From the NCBI RefSeq assembly GCF_027563345.1, contig NZ_JAMKBK010000010.1: a stretch of DNA of 64,000 bases. One strand, 5' to 3'. The notes below the pieces were generated by a model that was not told the origin of the DNA, did not search any database, and was given only the letters and a program-made list of their open reading frames with translations. This document shows, in pieces, positions 25,167 to 33,274 of the stretch. Positions within the stretch are counted from its first letter, which is position 1. Each line of letters opens with the position of its first letter. Origin of the DNA: Psychrobacillus psychrodurans. Its GTDB lineage: Bacteria > Bacillota > Bacilli > Bacillales_A > Planococcaceae. Position numbers and translations under genes: made by a program.

Positions 25167-26549
25167 ATGACAATTACAATGGAAAACGTAGTTAGTTTAG
25201 CAAAACAAAGAGGTTTTGTATTTCCTGGATCTGAAATTTATGGTGGTTTAGCTAATACATGGGATTACGGCCCCCTTGGTGTGGAACTAAAAAATAACGT
25301 CAAAAAAGCTTGGTGGAAAAAATTTGTTCAAGAATCACCTTATAACGTAGGTTTAGATGCAGCTATTTTGATGAATCCTAAAACTTGGGTTGCATCTGGT
25401 CATATAGGTAACTTTAATGATCCAATGATTGACTGTAAGAAATGTAAATCTCGTCATCGAGTAGATAAAATCATTGAAGATGCACTAGACAAAAAAGGTA
25501 TTGAAATGGTAATAGACGGCCTTTCATTTGAGAAGATGGAAGAAATCATGAAAGAGCACAATGTTGTTTGTCCGTCATGTGGTGCTTTTGATTACACAGA
25601 GATTCGCCAATTCAACTTAATGTTCAAAACGTTCCAAGGTGTAACTGAAGCTTCTACAAATGAAATCTTCTTACGCCCTGAGACTGCACAAGGTATTTTC
25701 GTAAATTATAAAAACGTTCAACGCTCTATGCGCAAAAAAATGCCTTTCGGTATTGCACAGGTAGGTAAAAGTTTCCGTAACGAAATTACACCAGGAAATT
25801 TCACATTCCGTACAAGAGAGTTCGAACAAATGGAACTAGAATTCTTCTGCAAGCCCGGCGAAGATATGGAATGGTTTGAATTCTGGCGTAATTATTGTAA
25901 AGAATGGTTATTAAACTTAGGTGTGTCTGAGGATACAATTCGTTTACGTGACCATTCAGAAGATGAACTTTCTCATTACTCTAACGCAACAACAGATATC
26001 GAATATAAATTCCCATTCGGTTGGGGTGAGCTGTGGGGTATTGCAGATAGAACTGATTTTGATTTAAAACAGCATATGGAGCATTCTGGAGAAGATTTCA
26101 ATTATATTGACCCAGTAACAAACGAACGTTATGTACCGTATTGTATCGAACCTTCTCTAGGAGCTGACCGTGTAACATTAGCATTCCTCTGTGAAGCATT
26201 TGATGAGGAAGAATTAGAAGGTGGCGATGTACGTACTGTATTACGCTTCCACCCTGCATTAGCACCAGTTAAAGCAGCAATTTTACCACTTTCTAAAAAA
26301 TTGTCTGAAGGAGCAACTTCTTTGTTTTCAGATTTAAGCAAGCACTTCATGGTGGAGTATGATGAATCCCAATCTATTGGTAAACGTTACCGTCGACAAG
26401 ATGAAATCGGTACTCCTTTCTGCATCACATATGATTTCGATTCAGAAACAGATGGCCAAGTTACTGTACGTCACCGTGATTCGATGGAACAAACTAGAAT
26501 GCCAATTGCAGATGTAATAGAATACATCGAAAATCATTTGCAATTTTGA
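25167..26549 (+). CDS. glyS: Glycine--tRNA ligase, alpha2 (eukaryote/archaeal-like) type
   Basis: 460 residues from the ATG at 25167, which has TGGAGG upstream. The frame runs back into the T-box terminator, so the longer version is wrong. Class II motifs: motif 1 near the N-terminus, motif 2 VGKSFRNEITPGNFTFRTREFEQ (here VGKSFRNEITPG then TFRTREFEQME) and motif 3 PSLGADRVTLAFL near 330. A zinc-binding insertion has CKKC and CPSC. The anticodon-binding domain is at the C-terminus (GTPFCITYDFDS, TVRHRDS). It charges tRNA-Gly. B. subtilis has the unrelated glyQ/glyS pair at this locus, so this is an enzyme replacement. Confidence 0.96.
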   Translation: MTITMENVVSLAKQRGFVFPGSEIYGGLANTWDYGPLGVELKNNVKKAWWKKFVQESPYNVGLDAAILMNPKTWVASGHIGNFNDPMIDCKKCKSRHRVDKIIEDALDKKGIEMVIDGLSFEKMEEIMKEHNVVCPSCGAFDYTEIRQFNLMFKTFQGVTEASTNEIFLRPETAQGIFVNYKNVQRSMRKKMPFGIAQVGKSFRNEITPGNFTFRTREFEQMELEFFCKPGEDMEWFEFWRNYCKEWLLNLGVSEDTIRLRDHSEDELSHYSNATTDIEYKFPFGWGELWGIADRTDFDLKQHMEHSGEDFNYIDPVTNERYVPYCIEPSLGADRVTLAFLCEAFDEEELEGGDVRTVLRFHPALAPVKAAILPLSKKLSEGATSLFSDLSKHFMVEYDESQSIGKRYRRQDEIGTPFCITYDFDSETDGQVTVRHRDSMEQTRMPIADVIEYIENHLQF

Positions 26550-26582
26550 TATTAAGTCACTATTGAGTGATTGTTAAAAATA

Positions 26583-26630
26583 AACGCAAGAATGTTGTTC
26601 GCCACCTTGAACAATATTCTTGCGTTTTGC
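26583..26630 (+). terminator. Terminator after glyS
   Basis: AACGCAAGAATGTTGTTC pairs with GAACAATATTCTTGCGTT (one mismatch) across GCCACCTT, followed by TTTGCTTT. Confidence 0.93.
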
Positions 26631-26679
26631 TTTGCCAATTTAAAAACGAGTAATGAATACATGTAGATGCTTCTACACG

Positions 26680-26790
26680 GATATGTGCTGCTGCACACTA
26701 CGCATGAGCCCTCAAGGATGGTCGCTGACGCTCCTTCATCCTTTTTGAAGTCTCATTCTTCGCGCTCATGCGGCTTGGAAAGCTCACATC
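26680..26790. repeat. Dispersed repeat family R3, copy 1
   Basis: Contains CACGCATGAGCC-type blocks: ACTACGCATGAGCC, AGGATGGTCGCTGACGCTC and TTCATCCTTTTTGAAGTCTC. The same blocks in the same order recur at 39925-40012. AGGATG...CATCCT can form a hairpin. Confidence 0.75.
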
Positions 26791-26890
26791 CTAGCTATCA
26801 GTGGTAATTCAGAAATCAGATTCTAAAATGACACGATAATGCATTTGAAATATATAAAACCTTTAAAATTAATGGTCAAGTTTTCCATTC

Positions 26891-27016
26891 CGCAAGTAAA
26901 TCATCTCTAAGCGCAACTAACTAACTAATAATCGCAAGTAACCTGTTTGGCAGCGCAAGTAAAATCCACATGAACGCAAGTATCCACCGATTCAAAGCAA
27001 GTAACTGTCAATTAAG
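26891..27016. repeat. Six-unit, exactly 21-bp-phased array of a CGCAAGTAA core
   Basis: Cores start at 26891, 26912, 26933, 26954, 26975 and 26996, always 21 bases apart. The 9-base core is CGCAAGTAA with single changes (CGCAACTAA in unit 2, AGCAAGTAA in unit 6, CGCAAGTAT in unit 5). The 12-base spacers differ in every unit, so this is not a simple recent tandem duplication. Twenty-one bases are two helical turns, so all cores face the same side of the DNA, like plasmid iterons or an array of protein sites. Function unknown. Confidence 0.9.
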
Positions 27017-27173
27017 AGATGCCTTCTACACGTCTGTTTGCTGCTGCTTAAGCTATGATTTATTCATCTATTTTGTGTTGCATAACTTTTGATTTATTTC
27101 ATAGTACTTAAAACACTTACTTTGCTCTATCTTAAAGTTAAGATTAACTCGCCTATTGATTGAAGTGTAACGC

Positions 27174-27273
27174 NNNNNNNNNNNNNNNNNNNNNNNNNNN
27201 NNNNNNNNNNNNNNNNNNNNNNNNNNNNNNNNNNNNNNNNNNNNNNNNNNNNNNNNNNNNNNNNNNNNNNNNN
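27174..27273. other. Assembly gap of exactly 100 N
   Basis: The N run starts exactly where an R1 unit would begin (flank ...GAAGTGTAACGC precedes it), so the gap is a scaffold gap inside a tandem repeat that the assembler could not resolve. True length is unknown. Confidence 0.97.
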
Positions 27274-27810
27274 GGCGACTCCAGCGGGAACAGCGAGAAA
27301 GTCGAGACCCCACAGAGAGCGTAGCGAACGAGGAGGCTCGGCCTCGCCCGCGGAAAGCGTCCGCGTGAAACGGAAATCACAGTATTACTATCACTTAAAA
27401 TACCTTCTGAATTCATCGTTCCTTTAATAATTATCTCGATAAATCCTAAAGTTTAAATTTACTCGTCTATTGATGGAAGTGTAACTCGGCGACTCCAGCG
27501 GGAACAGCGAGAAAGTCGAGACCCCACAGAGAGCGTAGCGAACGAGGAGGCTCGGCCTCGCCCGCGGAAAGCGTCCGCGTGAAACGGAAATCACAGTATT
27601 ACTATCACTTAAAAATACCTTCTGCAATCATCATCCCTTTAATAATTATCTCGATAAATCTTAAAGTTTAAATTTACTCGCCTATTGATTGAAGTGTAAC
27701 GCGGCGACTCCAGCTGGAACAGCGAGAAAGTCGAGACCCCACAGAGAGCGTAGCGAACGAGGAGGCTCGGCCTCGCCCGCGGAAAGCGTCCGCGTGAAAC
27801 GGAAATCTTA
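27274..27810 (+). repeat. Tandem R1 repeat, three visible units of about 215 bp
   Basis: GGCGACTCCAGC starts at 27274, 27488 and 27703 (spacings 214 and 215). Each unit has a conserved ~105-base GC-rich block ending GGAAAGCGTCCGCG then TGAAACGGAAAT, and an AT-rich ~110-base linker ending GAAGTGTAAC. The units are nearly identical. A fourth left flank precedes the N gap, so at least one more unit existed. The GC-rich block is the R1 family seen singly elsewhere in the window. Confidence 0.92.
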
Positions 27811-27854
27811 GTGTCAATTCTCCTCTGATACACCATATTGCTTTTTTAGTACAA

Positions 27855-27900
27855 CAAAAAAATCCAAGTCCAAAGAATTAGTCTTCTTCGGGACTTGGAT
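27855..27900 (-). terminator. Terminator overlapping the 3' end of recO
   Basis: ATCCAAGTCC pairs perfectly with GGACTTGGAT, followed by TTTTTT on the minus strand. The 5' arm encodes the last residues of RecO and the stop codon lies in the loop. Confidence 0.9.
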
Positions 27901-28675
27901 CTTCTTTACGTGGTGTGAAAAACTCTGGGGTTTTCTCCATTTGATCTAAAAAGTGTTGCGACTTTAATCGTATTCCGACTTGTTCACTATAAATCGTTCG
28001 GACAATTTTTTTAATAAATCCTTTTGTCTCTTTTTTGAGTGTCAGCTTACCTACTTGATTAATAGGAACTGTATAAAAGGTCCGAATAAGCTTCACTTGA
28101 GAAGGAGAGAGTCTGATAATATAAGGGTCAATCGAAAAACATCGATGGCAAAGAAATCCTATTTGTGAAAAAGAAAAAGCAAATTCTCCATCTGTTGCTC
28201 CGCAATTGGTACATTGATGAAGTGTTGGATAAATACCTGCTGTCGGAAGAAGCTTCCATTCCACAAACAAACTAATTGCCTCTGGATCATATTCTTCTGA
28301 TATAGCATGTAATGCCTGTTGTAATATTTCAAATAACTGTGGCTTAGGTGCTTCATCATCAATTAATTTGTCCACTAATTCCATTATAAAACTTGCGTAT
28401 GCAGTAGCAAATATATCTTCTCGAACAGATCTCATAGAGTCAATAATTTCACCTTGCTGCAAAGTCCCCATTCCTCTTCCTTGCTGTATCAAAAAATAGC
28501 CATACGTAAAAGGCTGAGAAATAGAAGCTAAACGGCTAGTTGGTTTTTTTGCCCCCCGAGCCATAGCTGCTCGCTTCCCCAATTCACGTGAAAAAATGGT
28601 AACGATTTTATTAGATTCTCCATAAGAAGAAGCTCGTAAGACAATACCCTCTACTTTTTGTAGCAATTGCCTCAC
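27878..28675 (-). CDS. recO: DNA repair protein RecO
   Basis: 265 residues. The N-terminal OB fold (VEGIVLRASSYGESNKIVTIFSRELGKRAAMARG) appears here as VEGIVLRASSYGESNKIV and ELGKRAAMARGA. It is followed by a helical domain and a zinc finger with CTNCG near 150 and CHRC near 173. RecO loads RecA onto SSB-coated single strands in the RecF pathway. The gene lies nine bases after era, the end of the pgpH-ybeY-dgkA-cdd-era-recO operon. The small yqzL gene, found between era and recO in some bacilli, is absent. Confidence 0.95.
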   Translation of the reverse strand: MRQLLQKVEGIVLRASSYGESNKIVTIFSRELGKRAAMARGAKKPTSRLASISQPFTYGYFLIQQGRGMGTLQQGEIIDSMRSVREDIFATAYASFIMELVDKLIDDEAPKPQLFEILQQALHAISEEYDPEAISLFVEWKLLPTAGIYPTLHQCTNCGATDGEFAFSFSQIGFLCHRCFSIDPYIIRLSPSQVKLIRTFYTVPINQVGKLTLKKETKGFIKKIVRTIYSEQVGIRLKSQHFLDQMEKTPEFFTPRKEDPSPEED

Positions 28676-28684
28676 CTTCTTTCT

Positions 28685-29605
28685 TTAATACTCGTCGTCT
28701 CTAAAACCATAATCTTTCAAATGAGCTGATTTATTTCGCCAATCCTTTTGTACCTTTACCCATAGCTCTAAGTATACATTTGTTCCTAAAAGCATTTCGA
28801 TATCTTTACGTGCTCTTGTCCCTACCTCTTTAAGTAAGGCACCTTTTTTACCGATGACTATACCTTTTTGGGAATCTCTTTCCACTACGATTGTTGCAGA
28901 AACACGAATCATATCTTTTTCCGTATCTTCTTCTTTTTTAATTTTATCTATTACAACTGCTATCGAATGTGGAATTTCTTCCCTCGTCAAATGTAAAACC
29001 TTTTCACGAATTAGCTCAGAAATAATAAATCTTTCCGGGTGATCCGTTACCTGATCGGCAGGATAGTACTGTGGTCCCTGTGGTAAATACGACTGAATTG
29101 TTTCAAGTAATTTATCAACGTTATTACCTTGTAAAGCAGAAATTGGAAGGATTTCTGCGAAGTCATATTTCTTTGTATAGGATTCAATAATATCGACTAA
29201 TTTTTCGGGATGAACTTGGTCAATTTTATTAATTACTAGAAATACCGGCGTTTCATTTTTTTCAAGCATTTCCATGATGTACTCATCAATCTTCCCTCTT
29301 GGTTCCACTGCGTTTACCATGAACATAATTACATCTACTTCACGTAGTGTATTTTTAGCAACTTTAAGCATAAAGTCCCCAAGCTTATGTTTAGGTATAT
29401 GAATCCCAGGTGTATCGATGAAAATCATTTGACTATTTTCCAAAGTTAGAACACCTTGTACTTTGTTACGAGTAGTTTGAGGTTTATCGCTCATAATAGC
29501 AATTTTTTGTCCTATTACTCGATTCAAAAATGTAGACTTTCCTACATTTGGTCGACCTATTATCGATATAAATCCCGATTTATAATTCTTATTGTTTTGC
29601 AGCAT
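28685..29605 (-). CDS. era: GTPase Era (16S rRNA maturation)
   Basis: 306 residues from ATG 29605, which has GGAGG nine bases upstream and lies inside the last codons of cdd; the longer frame is not needed. G1 is GRPNVGKST near residue 17, then the switch segment TTRNKVQGV, G3 DTPGIH, G4 NKID and G5 SALQ. A C-terminal KH domain (GKKGALLKEVGTRARKDIEMLL, split: GKKGALLKEVG and ARKDIEMLLG) binds the 3' end of 16S rRNA. It couples 30S assembly to growth. Co-translated with cdd. Confidence 0.96.
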   Translation of the reverse strand: MLQNNKNYKSGFISIIGRPNVGKSTFLNRVIGQKIAIMSDKPQTTRNKVQGVLTLENSQMIFIDTPGIHIPKHKLGDFMLKVAKNTLREVDVIMFMVNAVEPRGKIDEYIMEMLEKNETPVFLVINKIDQVHPEKLVDIIESYTKKYDFAEILPISALQGNNVDKLLETIQSYLPQGPQYYPADQVTDHPERFIISELIREKVLHLTREEIPHSIAVVIDKIKKEEDTEKDMIRVSATIVVERDSQKGIVIGKKGALLKEVGTRARKDIEMLLGTNVYLELWVKVQKDWRNKSAHLKDYGFRDDEY

Positions 29606-29999
29606 AGTCCATATCCTCCGTTGTAAAGGCTCCAGGCAATAATTCTGCAACCGTTGTTTCTAATACATTTCCCTTTAAATTTGTTAAGTAAACAGGCATA
29701 TCCTTATCACAAAACTCCACTAATACTTGTCTACAAGCACCACAAGGAGAAATAGGTCCTTCTGTATCGCCTGAAACAGCAATTGCAGTGAACTCTTTTT
29801 TCCCTTCTGACACTGCCTTAAAAATTGCAGTGCGCTCTGCACAATTCGTTAAACCAAACGATGCATTTTCAATATTGCAGCCAAGAATCACTTCGCCGTC
29901 TTTTGTTAAAAGTGCTGCCCCTACTGGAAATTTCGAATATGGGACATACGCTTTCTCTCTTGCTGTAATGGATGCTTCTAGTAACATTTCTTTATTCAA
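29589..29999 (-). CDS. cdd: Cytidine deaminase
   Basis: 136 residues from a TTG start at 29999, with AGAGGTGA five bases upstream; this gives exactly the usual tetrameric Cdd length. Zinc/catalytic motifs: CNIENASFGLTNCAERTA (ligand Cys and catalytic Glu of CAE) and PCGACRQVL. It deaminates cytidine and deoxycytidine in pyrimidine salvage. The frame extends upstream into dgkA but without a ribosome site. The last 17 bases overlap the era start. Confidence 0.95.
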   Translation of the reverse strand: MNKEMLLEASITAREKAYVPYSKFPVGAALLTKDGEVILGCNIENASFGLTNCAERTAIFKAVSEGKKEFTAIAVSGDTEGPISPCGACRQVLVEFCDKDMPVYLTNLKGNVLETTVAELLPGAFTTEDMDYAAKQ

Positions 30000-30010
30000 A
30001 TGACTCACCT

Positions 30011-30385
30011 CTATAATATGATACCCGACCATTTCGGGATAAATATGATTAAACCAACAATTACAGTACAAATAGCATATATTAAACATGCTCCCGCTGC
30101 TAAATCTTTAGCCTGTTTAGCTAACGGGTGTAATTCCGGAGTTACCAAATCGACGATACGTTCTATGGACGCATTTACTAATTCTATCATGAACATACCA
30201 AAAATCGATAGAACAATGATTATCCATTCTATTTGCGATAAACCTGTCAACATTCCAACTATCGTAACAACTATTGCTGCAAATACATGAAATCGAAAAT
30301 TTTGTTCACTTTTTAAAACATGGCAAATTCCATTTGCAGCATATATAAAGGAACGAAAAAATTTACGAAAGTTCATGGCCTTCAC
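30011..30385 (-). CDS. dgkA: Undecaprenol/diacylglycerol kinase
   Basis: 124 residues with three membrane helices and the DgkA motif pattern: EQNFRFHVFAAIVV, IEWIIIVLSIFGMFMIELVNASIERIVDLV (split: FGMFMIELVNASIER) and AKDLAAGACLIYA. The Glu/Asn/Asp residues of ELVNASIE..VD and KDLAAG form the active site. In Gram-positive bacteria it mostly phosphorylates undecaprenol to recycle the cell-wall lipid carrier. Starts 23 bases inside ybeY. Confidence 0.93.
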   Translation of the reverse strand: MKAMNFRKFFRSFIYAANGICHVLKSEQNFRFHVFAAIVVTIVGMLTGLSQIEWIIIVLSIFGMFMIELVNASIERIVDLVTPELHPLAKQAKDLAAGACLIYAICTVIVGLIIFIPKWSGIIL

Positions 30386-30848
30386 GTTTCAACCCAAAAG
30401 CTTGTAGAATAGATTCTTGTAAACCAAACATCTCTTTTTCTTGTTCTTCCGTTTCATGATCATACCCTAATAAATGTAGAAAACCATGAACTGCTAAGAA
30501 GCATAACTCCCGCTCAAAAGAATGCATATAGGATTCCGCTTGTTCCGTTGCACGTTGTACTGAAATGATAATATCTCCTAACATCGGCGGAATATCTGCG
30601 TTCATAATTTCTATTTCTCCTTCTCCCATTTCTTCCATTGCAAAGGAGATTACATCGGTTGCCACATCTTTGTTTCGATAAGTTTTATTAATTTCTTGGA
30701 TAGCATCATTCGTTACAAATGTTACACTAACCTCACTGCCTTCTTTAACAGAAAGCTGTTCACCTGCTGACTGCAATACCTTTCCTACAAGAGCTAAGGT
30801 CTCCTCTGATACTGTGTTTGTCTCATCCATTAAATCTAGTTCTAACAT
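30363..30848 (-). CDS. ybeY: Endoribonuclease YbeY (rRNA maturation factor)
   Basis: 161 residues. The diagnostic metal site is HGFLHLLGYDHETEEQ (HxxxHxxxxxH) near residue 128. The N-terminal part has the family pattern INKTYRNKDVATDVISFAM. It acts in 16S 3'-end processing and 70S quality control. The position between pgpH and dgkA is conserved in bacilli (yqfG). It overlaps dgkA by 23 bases, which suggests translational coupling. Confidence 0.95.
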   Translation of the reverse strand: MLELDLMDETNTVSEETLALVGKVLQSAGEQLSVKEGSEVSVTFVTNDAIQEINKTYRNKDVATDVISFAMEEMGEGEIEIMNADIPPMLGDIIISVQRATEQAESYMHSFERELCFLAVHGFLHLLGYDHETEEQEKEMFGLQESILQAFGLKREGHELS

Positions 30849-30868
30849 ATTATTAGCTCCTTGCGTTA

Positions 30869-32971
30869 TTATTTGGGATATTCAATCCGCGAATGGAATG
30901 TTCCATTCATAGTTGTACAAAAACTCTCTTCCATTTTCTTTATTTCCTTTAAAGACAGATCGCATTCATTGAATTGCCCATCTAATAATTTATCTTTAAT
31001 AATAGACTGTATTAATTTTTGAATCTTATCAGCATCTGGTTCTTTCATCGATCGAACAGCTGCTTCTACACTATCGGCTACAGAAATAATTGCGATTTCT
31101 TTTGTTTGAGGTTTTGGACCAGGATAACGGTAGTCCTCTTCTTTCACATTACTATTTGTTTCTTTTTCTTTAAAATAAAAGAATTTCAACAAACTTGTAC
31201 CATGATGTTGCGCCGCTACATCTACAATTTCTGTCGGTAATTTATGTTTCCGCAAAATCTTCGCTCCATCCACCGCATGTGCAATAATAATATCTCGGCT
31301 TGCCTCTGGAGACAAATTATCATGCGGATTATAACCGTTTACTTGATTTTCGATAAAAAATCCAGGTCGATTTGTTTTCCCTATATCATGATAATAACAA
31401 CCAACTCGTGCAAGCAATCCATTAGCTCCTATCGCTTCACAAGCAGCTTCTGCTAAATTGGCCACCATTAAACTGTGATGATAAGTGCCGGGTGTCTCGG
31501 TTAATATTTTCTTCAACAAAGGATGGTTAGGATTGGATAATTCAATAAGTCTCATAGTAGATAATATGCCAAAGAAAGATTCAAAGAAAGGTAGTATCCC
31601 AATAGTCATAGCACCAGATAATACTCCTGACAGCATAGCTGCTCCTACATAAAATAAAATATCTGTAAATTCATAGGAAGCCTTCGTCATTAATAAATAA
31701 AATAAAATAAACACAATATTAATAGAAGAAACAATTAAACTGGAGCGCAATATTTGTGAATTCGTATGCATTCTTTGCATCGCAAAAATACCTGCAACTC
31801 CACCAAATAATATGTATAACGAGGCTTCCATTTGAAATACATTTGTATAGCCTTCTTGAAAAATGATACCTGCATATGCAGCAGACACAAAATTAGAAAT
31901 ATAAGCTGCACGTTCATTTACCAATAAATAAACAAGCATTGCAACCATCGCTGTAGGGAATAAAAATGCTATAATTACATCAAAATTATATGCGACAGAC
32001 TGTATCACCTTCATCATTAATACAGATAAAATGACACTGAAAGCTACAACAATCAAATTCTTCGAGTTGTTTATAGTTTGCTCTTTTCTAATAATTGTTT
32101 GTCCAAATAACACCCACATCGTTAGTCCAACAAATAAAACTACTCCCAGATATGGTCTATAGGATGCTTTATTCGTCAACATACCCAGCAACTCAAGTTG
32201 TCGATAGACCTCTCTATCAATAATTTCACCCTTTTGAACGAGTATTTGTCCTTGAAGTATGCGAGTCGGCTCTACGCTTGCTTTCGCCTGTTCTATTCGT
32301 TCCTCGGTTAAACTCTCATTTACCACCTCTGTTGCGACAATGGAGGTTTTTGCAATACTAGAGAGTACATTTTTATAATCCTGGGAATAAACAAAATTGT
32401 TATTTATTTGCTGACCAATTTTCTCTCTTGAAATAGATACATTTTCCATTCGAATTGGTTCACTTAATGTTGACTCCACTAGCTCGGATAATTTCGTCTT
32501 TGAATCGTCCAAAATAATATTATTCTGATTTAAAAGTATGATTAACATATCGTCATTAAGTGGTACATAGCTTGCGTTCTCTGCCAATTCTTCCATATCT
32601 TTTTTTAGCTTGTCTACTAAAGTAGCAGTTGTATCTTCTGCATTTGCATTTTCTTTTACATGCAAGACACTATCAAAAATAGACTCTGTTATTGCCGCTT
32701 GGTTAGCAGCGGTCTCGTCTTGGAATTGGTAAACAGCTGGAACTTCCTGCTCCGTTTTTTTGCGTTCTTCCTCTGTTTTCACGGAGTCTTCCATGGTTTT
32801 AACTGCTCTTATCGTATCAGGTGAAAGCTGGAACAACTCAAAATCATACTTACTTTCCTTTACATTGCCGATTAACAAAAAAAACAGGCATATGGCTGTA
32901 ATAATAATGACGATGAAAGGGAGATACTTATGATTTCTCCATTCTCTCCACTTTTTTAGGATATTTTTCAT
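30869..32971 (-). CDS. pgpH: Membrane HD-domain c-di-AMP phosphodiesterase (PgpH/YqfF)
   Basis: 700 residues: one N-terminal helix (about 18-35), a large extracytoplasmic 7TMR-HD domain to about residue 260, seven membrane helices to about 480, and a C-terminal HD domain. The HD metal residues are seen in YHHSLMVANLAEAACE (H of YHHS), CYYHDIGKT, IIAHAVDGAKI, QHHGTSLLKFFY and ISVADSVEAAVR. The family hydrolyses c-di-AMP to pApA and so affects potassium and osmolyte balance. First gene of the operon running to recO. Confidence 0.93.
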   Translation of the reverse strand: MKNILKKWREWRNHKYLPFIVIIITAICLFFLLIGNVKESKYDFELFQLSPDTIRAVKTMEDSVKTEEERKKTEQEVPAVYQFQDETAANQAAITESIFDSVLHVKENANAEDTTATLVDKLKKDMEELAENASYVPLNDDMLIILLNQNNIILDDSKTKLSELVESTLSEPIRMENVSISREKIGQQINNNFVYSQDYKNVLSSIAKTSIVATEVVNESLTEERIEQAKASVEPTRILQGQILVQKGEIIDREVYRQLELLGMLTNKASYRPYLGVVLFVGLTMWVLFGQTIIRKEQTINNSKNLIVVAFSVILSVLMMKVIQSVAYNFDVIIAFLFPTAMVAMLVYLLVNERAAYISNFVSAAYAGIIFQEGYTNVFQMEASLYILFGGVAGIFAMQRMHTNSQILRSSLIVSSINIVFILFYLLMTKASYEFTDILFYVGAAMLSGVLSGAMTIGILPFFESFFGILSTMRLIELSNPNHPLLKKILTETPGTYHHSLMVANLAEAACEAIGANGLLARVGCYYHDIGKTNRPGFFIENQVNGYNPHDNLSPEASRDIIIAHAVDGAKILRKHKLPTEIVDVAAQHHGTSLLKFFYFKEKETNSNVKEEDYRYPGPKPQTKEIAIISVADSVEAAVRSMKEPDADKIQKLIQSIIKDKLLDGQFNECDLSLKEIKKMEESFCTTMNGTFHSRIEYPK

Positions 32972-33047
32972 TTATTCTCATCCCCCCACCAACTAGTTAT
33001 TCCATTATACCTTATTTTTTTCACAATTCACTAATGTTTCCCTAATA

Positions 33048-33172
33048 AACAAAAGCGCAAGCGCCTATCTCAGCCCTGACAATCGTTGGAGGAATTGCAA
33101 TAAAGGCGTTTTTAACCTTTATTCATAAGAGCTATTCGAGGGGCTGGTCGCTGAATTCTTGACAGGGAACCA
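33048..33172. repeat. Dispersed intergenic repeat (family R2)
   Basis: Starts AAAAGCGCAAGCGCCTAT, ends CTTGACAGGG, with CAGCCC pairing with GGGGCTG. It has the block order of a very common bacillar repeat (GCGCAAGCGCC ... CAGCCCC.GACA ... GGGGCTGG), recognised from memory. A diverged relative is at 11635-11762. Confidence 0.6.
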
Positions 33173-33221
33173 CTTGTAAAAAGTTATCCACTTGCCAAAG
33201 ATTTTATAATTTCCAAATGCA

Positions 33222-33262
33222 ACAAAGAAGCAACTGTCTAAACATAGACCGTTGCTTCTTTT
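33222..33262 (-). terminator. Terminator after phoH
   Basis: Minus strand GAAGCAAC.GGTCTA pairs with TAGAC.GTTGCTTC, followed by TTTGTT. Confidence 0.85.
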
Positions 33263-33274
33263 GGGTTTAGGTTA

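Larger units (their letters stand above)
26550..27877. other. 1.3-kb accessory intergenic region between glyS and recO
   Basis: No convincing gene. From left to right: glyS terminator, repeat family R3 (26680-26790), 21-bp phased array (26891-27016), a partial R3 echo (27022-27055), a 100-N assembly gap (27174-27273), and a tandem of three R1 units (27274-27810). Minus-strand open frames here are repeat-derived. Confidence 0.85.
32972..33274. other. Intergenic stretch between phoH and pgpH
   Basis: About 300 bases with no gene. It contains a dispersed repeat at 33048-33172 (AAGCGCAAGCGCCTATCTC ... GAGGGGCTGGTCGCTGAA ... TTGACAGGG), of the short palindromic type common in Bacillaceae. The phoH terminator is at 33222-33262. 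Confidence 0.65.

Noticed and set aside
26891..27016. 21-bp phased array as a CRISPR
   Set aside because: The conserved part is only 8-9 bases and the variable part 12; CRISPR repeats and spacers are far longer, and no cas gene is near.
27068..27836. Minus-strand open frames of 65-87 codons in the tandem repeat
   Set aside because: They translate the R1 repeat itself (same peptide block in each unit), lack ribosome sites, and one spans the N gap. Repeat-derived, not genes.
29606..29650. Longer era start
   Set aside because: The extension lies wholly inside cdd; GGAGG is correctly spaced for 29605.
33048..33172. Hairpin in the phoH-pgpH gap as a small RNA gene
   Set aside because: It has the block structure of a common dispersed repeat, and the separate phoH terminator already explains the nearby stem.
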